A stretch of 64,000 bases of DNA from Rhizobium sophorae (GTDB taxonomy: Bacteria; Pseudomonadota; Alphaproteobacteria; Rhizobiales; Rhizobiaceae), in the NCBI RefSeq assembly GCF_013087515.1, contig NZ_JABFCN010000046.1:186001-250000 (forward strand), written 5' to 3'. Each line of letters begins with the position of its first letter. The stretch's first letter is position 1. The notes under the pieces are model-generated. The model ran no database searches, was not told the origin of the DNA, and was given only the letters and a program-made list of their open reading frames with translations. Below, piece by piece: positions 61,063 to 64,000 of the stretch. Both the position numbers and the translations under genes were made by a program.

Positions 61063-62895
61063 ATGAGAGTAGTTACTCGTCAACTTATGTTTGTCACGGC
61101 GGCATGGGCGTGTTTGCTCTGCTCCGTTGGAGCCGGGGTCGCCGATCCCCGGCCGGAAAGATGGGTGGAAAGGTGCGGCGGCGTCTACGCTCTTTGCGGC
61201 TATATCGACAGAGCGACGTTAGAACCGCGGATCGATCGCAAGTTCGAAGTTGCGCTTCCTTTCTCGGAGGGGCTGGCCGCCGTGCGCTCCGAGGGCAAAT
61301 TCGGCTATATCAATTCGAGTGGCGATATGATGATCGCGCCTATGTTCGATCTTGCCCGCGCATTTCGCAAAGGCCATGCCGAGGTGGTGGCCGGTGACAA
61401 GACAGGAATCATCGACAGGACGGGAAAGCTTGTACTGCCGCCGAATTACGCGCGTGCCATCCCATTCGCGGCCGACGCGGCACTCGTTCGTCCCGGCAAA
61501 GCGATCGTGCCGGAATCTTTTGGCTTCCCGCGTTTCATGATCGGGGAACTGCTCTTCGAGAGGGACGATCCACGCTATCTGCTCGTCGATCTGCTCTCGG
61601 GAAAGATCCTGAAGGACGAGCTGGCCATTAAAGAATTCGACTTCGGTACTTTCGTCTGGGCCGCTCAACCGGGAGACAAACGATACGGATTGCTTGCTCC
61701 CGACGGAACCTGGAAGATCGAGCCTCGCTTCGAAACAGTCGGTAAACTCCATGGCGGAAGAGCGATCGTCTGTTATGGCGGGCCGGCCGGACACAAAGGC
61801 CAGGCCAGCCAACGTGGCCGGGCCGACACCGTCCAATGCGGCGTGATCGACCGGGACGGTCAAACTATTCTCGCCCCACAGCAGTTTAGGATTCATGGGT
61901 ATCGAAACGGTTTTTACCGTGTGACCGAAGACCAGAAAGCCGGCCTACTTGACGAGGCGGGGCGGTTGCTTGGCGGGCGTTTGTTTGACGATGCGAGATT
62001 GCCCAATTATTCCGGTGAGGTGGCCAAGATATTGGTCGACGGCCAGTGGATCGGGCTCAACCGTGCCGGGGATCTGGTGCCCAACCCGGAGGATGGGAAG
62101 GCGCTGGTGGCATGTCCTTCGGGTATTAAATTCATGCACAGCGGCAACCGTATTCAGGTCGTCGGAGCGGACGAAAAGCCGACGGTTTCGTATCTCTTTG
62201 ACGACACGCACATGACTTGCGAATTCCCCGTATCGGTTCGGTACAATGGAAAATGGGGATTTCTCAAGGAGGACGGCAAACTGCTTGTCGATCCGCCGTC
62301 ATTTCAGAGCCAATTTGGTTTCAGCGGTGGCTATGCCGGCGTCAAGGTTGACGGCAAGTGGGGAATACTGGACAGCAGCGGTGTATTGACCCTCGCTCCC
62401 CAGTTCGATGAGATGCAGCGCGATTCCAGCGCCTATGCGGTATCGAAGGATGCGCGGAAGTTTTGGATCGACCCATCAGGACGTGAAGTCGCCGAGCCGC
62501 GCCGCCTGGAGGATCGGCAATCAAAGTTGCGTTGCGAACCAGACGGCGGACAGCGCGTCTCAGGGAATTCGAAGGGAACCTTGCTTTGGGGCATCGCGGA
62601 TGCTGCCGGGAACATCGTCGTCGAGCCGAAATATCGCGCCATCACCTGTTTCCGGGATGGTCTCGCATGGGTTCCGTTCGACGAGAGACGAGAATGGTGT
62701 GCGATCGACCGGAACGAGCGGAAACGTGAGAACGTCGCGTGCGTCAAGAACTGGCCTGACAGCAATGTCGCCGACGCGCGAACTGAGACAATGTCTGACG
62801 ATCCCTATGAAAGCGGTGTTCTCTGGATGCGGGCCGAGCTTGAATATGGCCTGGACCTTAGGGAAAAACCGCCTCGCTTCGTCTCGCAATTCTAA
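61063..62895 (+). CDS. WG-repeat protein, exported
   Basis: 610 residues. A signal peptide (LMFVTAAWACLLCSVGAGVA) is followed by many degenerate WG-like beta repeats: 'FSEGLAAVRSEGKFGYINSS', 'GHAEVVAGDKTGIIDRTGKL', 'SGGYAGVKVDGKWGILDSSG', 'FRDGLAWVPFDERREWCAID'. Such repeats fold as a beta-propeller-like array and are thought to bind proteins or glycans. Several isolated Cys residues. Function unknown. Single gene; base composition is somewhat less GC-rich than its neighbours by eye, not measured. Confidence 0.85.
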   Translation: MRVVTRQLMFVTAAWACLLCSVGAGVADPRPERWVERCGGVYALCGYIDRATLEPRIDRKFEVALPFSEGLAAVRSEGKFGYINSSGDMMIAPMFDLARAFRKGHAEVVAGDKTGIIDRTGKLVLPPNYARAIPFAADAALVRPGKAIVPESFGFPRFMIGELLFERDDPRYLLVDLLSGKILKDELAIKEFDFGTFVWAAQPGDKRYGLLAPDGTWKIEPRFETVGKLHGGRAIVCYGGPAGHKGQASQRGRADTVQCGVIDRDGQTILAPQQFRIHGYRNGFYRVTEDQKAGLLDEAGRLLGGRLFDDARLPNYSGEVAKILVDGQWIGLNRAGDLVPNPEDGKALVACPSGIKFMHSGNRIQVVGADEKPTVSYLFDDTHMTCEFPVSVRYNGKWGFLKEDGKLLVDPPSFQSQFGFSGGYAGVKVDGKWGILDSSGVLTLAPQFDEMQRDSSAYAVSKDARKFWIDPSGREVAEPRRLEDRQSKLRCEPDGGQRVSGNSKGTLLWGIADAAGNIVVEPKYRAITCFRDGLAWVPFDERREWCAIDRNERKRENVACVKNWPDSNVADARTETMSDDPYESGVLWMRAELEYGLDLREKPPRFVSQF

Positions 62896-63123
62896 GGATC
62901 GGCTATTTCCCGCGTCATGAAGCTGTCGGGCGATCTCGTATCGAGAAGCAGCGCGGTATTCTCCAGCGGTCCCTCGGTCACGTTCTGTTGCAGAATCCAG
63001 CCGCGGGGGCGTCTTTGTCGTGAATGGCGCAGCTGGAATGAAGCTTTTTTGCAGTCAAGATCGGTGTCTACTGCGACCCTGTCCTCAGGTTAAACCCAAA
63101 GGACAGGGGCGACAAGCGATGCC

Positions 63124-64000
63124 TCAGGCGGTCAGGGCCGCCTTGTGTTCGACGAAGAAATCCTTCAGCGGCTGCGGCTGTTTGCCGGTCAGTTTGGTGA
63201 AGTCTTCGGTGACGATGTCGAACTTGCCGGCGCGGGTGTTGGCGTCGGCAGAAACCAGCATGTCGGCGACGAAACCGGGAAGGCCGGCGCCGCGCATGCC
63301 CTGGCCGAGTTGTTCGTCGGTGACGTCGATCACTTCGAGCGGCTTGCCGGCGACGTCGGAAACGATGGCGGCAATCTGTCGGCTGTCCAGCGACTGGGTG
63401 CCGGTCAGCGTATAGGTGGCGCTCTCTGATGTGCCGGAGGCAAGGGCTGCGGCGATCGCCAGGGCGCAGTCGTCACGCGAGATGGTCGAGATCTTGCCGT
63501 CGCCCATGGCGCTGTACCATTTGCCGCCCTGCAGGTTGTGCGGCATGCCGTGCAGATAGTTGTCGTGATACCAGGCGTCGCGGATGATCGTATGGGCGAC
63601 ACCGCTTGCCTTGATGGCGTTTTCGCTGCCGAGATGATCGGGCGCGAAGGTGACGAGCGAATTGTCCGGCGCCGGCATCGAGGTATAGGCGATGTGCTTG
63701 ACGCCTGATTTGACTGCCGCCGCGACGGCGCCCTTGTGCTGGGCGAGGCGCTTGCCGGGAGTATCCAGTGCGTCGGTGCTGATGATCAGCAGCCGGTCGA
63801 CGCCGGCGAAAGCCTTTTCCAGACCTGCCGCGTCATCGAAATCGGCCTTGCGGGTGACGACGCCCTTCCTTTCGAGTTCGGAGAGCTTTTCCGGGCTGCG
63901 CGTCGCTGCGACGATGTTGCCGGGGGCGACTTTGTAGGTCTCGATGAGGTGATGGATGACACGCTGGCCGAGCTGCCCCGCAGCGCCGGTGACCAGGATG
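63124..64000 (-). CDS. NmrA/QOR2-like SDR oxidoreductase (5' end cut off by window)
   Basis: About 291 residues visible; only the first few are missing, since the frame at the window edge opens with ILVTGAAGQLGQRVIHHL, the nucleotide-binding motif of the NmrA-like family. 'ERKGVVTRKADFDDAAGLEK', 'GVDRLLIISTDALDTPGKRL', 'VKHIAYTSMPAPDN' and 'AHTIIRDAWYHDNYLHGMPH' match quinone oxidoreductase 2 (YtfG) proteins, which reduce quinones with NADPH. A HxlR-type regulator often sits divergent to this gene but is outside the window. Confidence 0.9.
   Translation of the reverse strand, partial: ILVTGAAGQLGQRVIHHLIETYKVAPGNIVAATRSPEKLSELERKGVVTRKADFDDAAGLEKAFAGVDRLLIISTDALDTPGKRLAQHKGAVAAAVKSGVKHIAYTSMPAPDNSLVTFAPDHLGSENAIKASGVAHTIIRDAWYHDNYLHGMPHNLQGGKWYSAMGDGKISTISRDDCALAIAAALASGTSESATYTLTGTQSLDSRQIAAIVSDVAGKPLEVIDVTDEQLGQGMRGAGLPGFVADMLVSADANTRAGKFDIVTEDFTKLTGKQPQPLKDFFVEHKAALTA

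Overview
The window looks like a chromosomal segment of a fast-growing Rhizobium (R. leguminosarum/R. etli type). The evidence is a GC-rich sequence, several short palindromic intergenic repeats of the kind scattered through rhizobial chromosomes, a circularly permuted two-piece tmRNA gene as found in alphaproteobacteria, a rhizobial-type flagellin, and a full set of alphaproteobacterial housekeeping genes. I see no integrase, transposase, plasmid replication gene, tRNA, rRNA or CRISPR array. Apart from one decayed toxin gene, the window reads as stable core and accessory chromosome.

Layout. 0-9 kb: the 3'-truncated uvrD helicase gene, a small VOC protein, the prkA-yeaH-spoVR stress operon, a VapB antitoxin with a wrecked vapC, and a membrane-anchored class III nucleotide cyclase. 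9-18.5 kb: an RND efflux pair, an orphan flagellin, an OmpA-like lipoprotein, a DUF2000 protein, an AraC regulator and an AbrB-type membrane protein. 18.5-26.5 kb: a LysR/aldo-keto reductase pair, an FAD-linked oxidase and a large AsmA protein, separated by palindromic repeats. 26.5-34 kb: protein quality control and folate genes: sspB, ssrA (tmRNA), thyA, folA, hflK, hflC and a DegP-type protease. 34-41 kb: serB and miaA back to back, a MocR regulator with a LysE exporter and a DapA-like enzyme, and a HerA-like ATPase. 41-44 kb: ilvB-ilvN behind a leader-peptide attenuator. 44-51 kb: an aldo-keto reductase, a LysE exporter, an SDR-DoxX fusion with a DUF2269 protein, a cobalt-type nitrile hydratase operon and an ECF sigma/anti-sigma operon. 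51-59 kb: small redox, cupin and regulator genes. 59-64 kb: an unusual MerR-LuxR fusion regulator, pdxJ, a WG-repeat protein and a truncated SDR.

How the genes work together. The tmRNA encodes the degradation tag ANDNYAEARLAA, and its neighbour SspB is the adaptor that delivers tagged proteins to ClpXP; HflKC and DegP nearby extend the quality-control theme. thyA and folA are adjacent and share the folate cycle. The ilvBN operon has a short leader ORF with a Leu-Ile-Val-Val run followed by an intrinsic terminator. The most interesting regulatory observation is a 15-bp near-palindrome (consensus GGAyATnnnATrTCC). It occurs once upstream of the Rrf2 regulator gene at 52.7 kb and twice in the divergent promoter region of the CMD-SDR-cupin operon and a LysR gene at 56.7 kb, suggesting a small local Rrf2 regulon.
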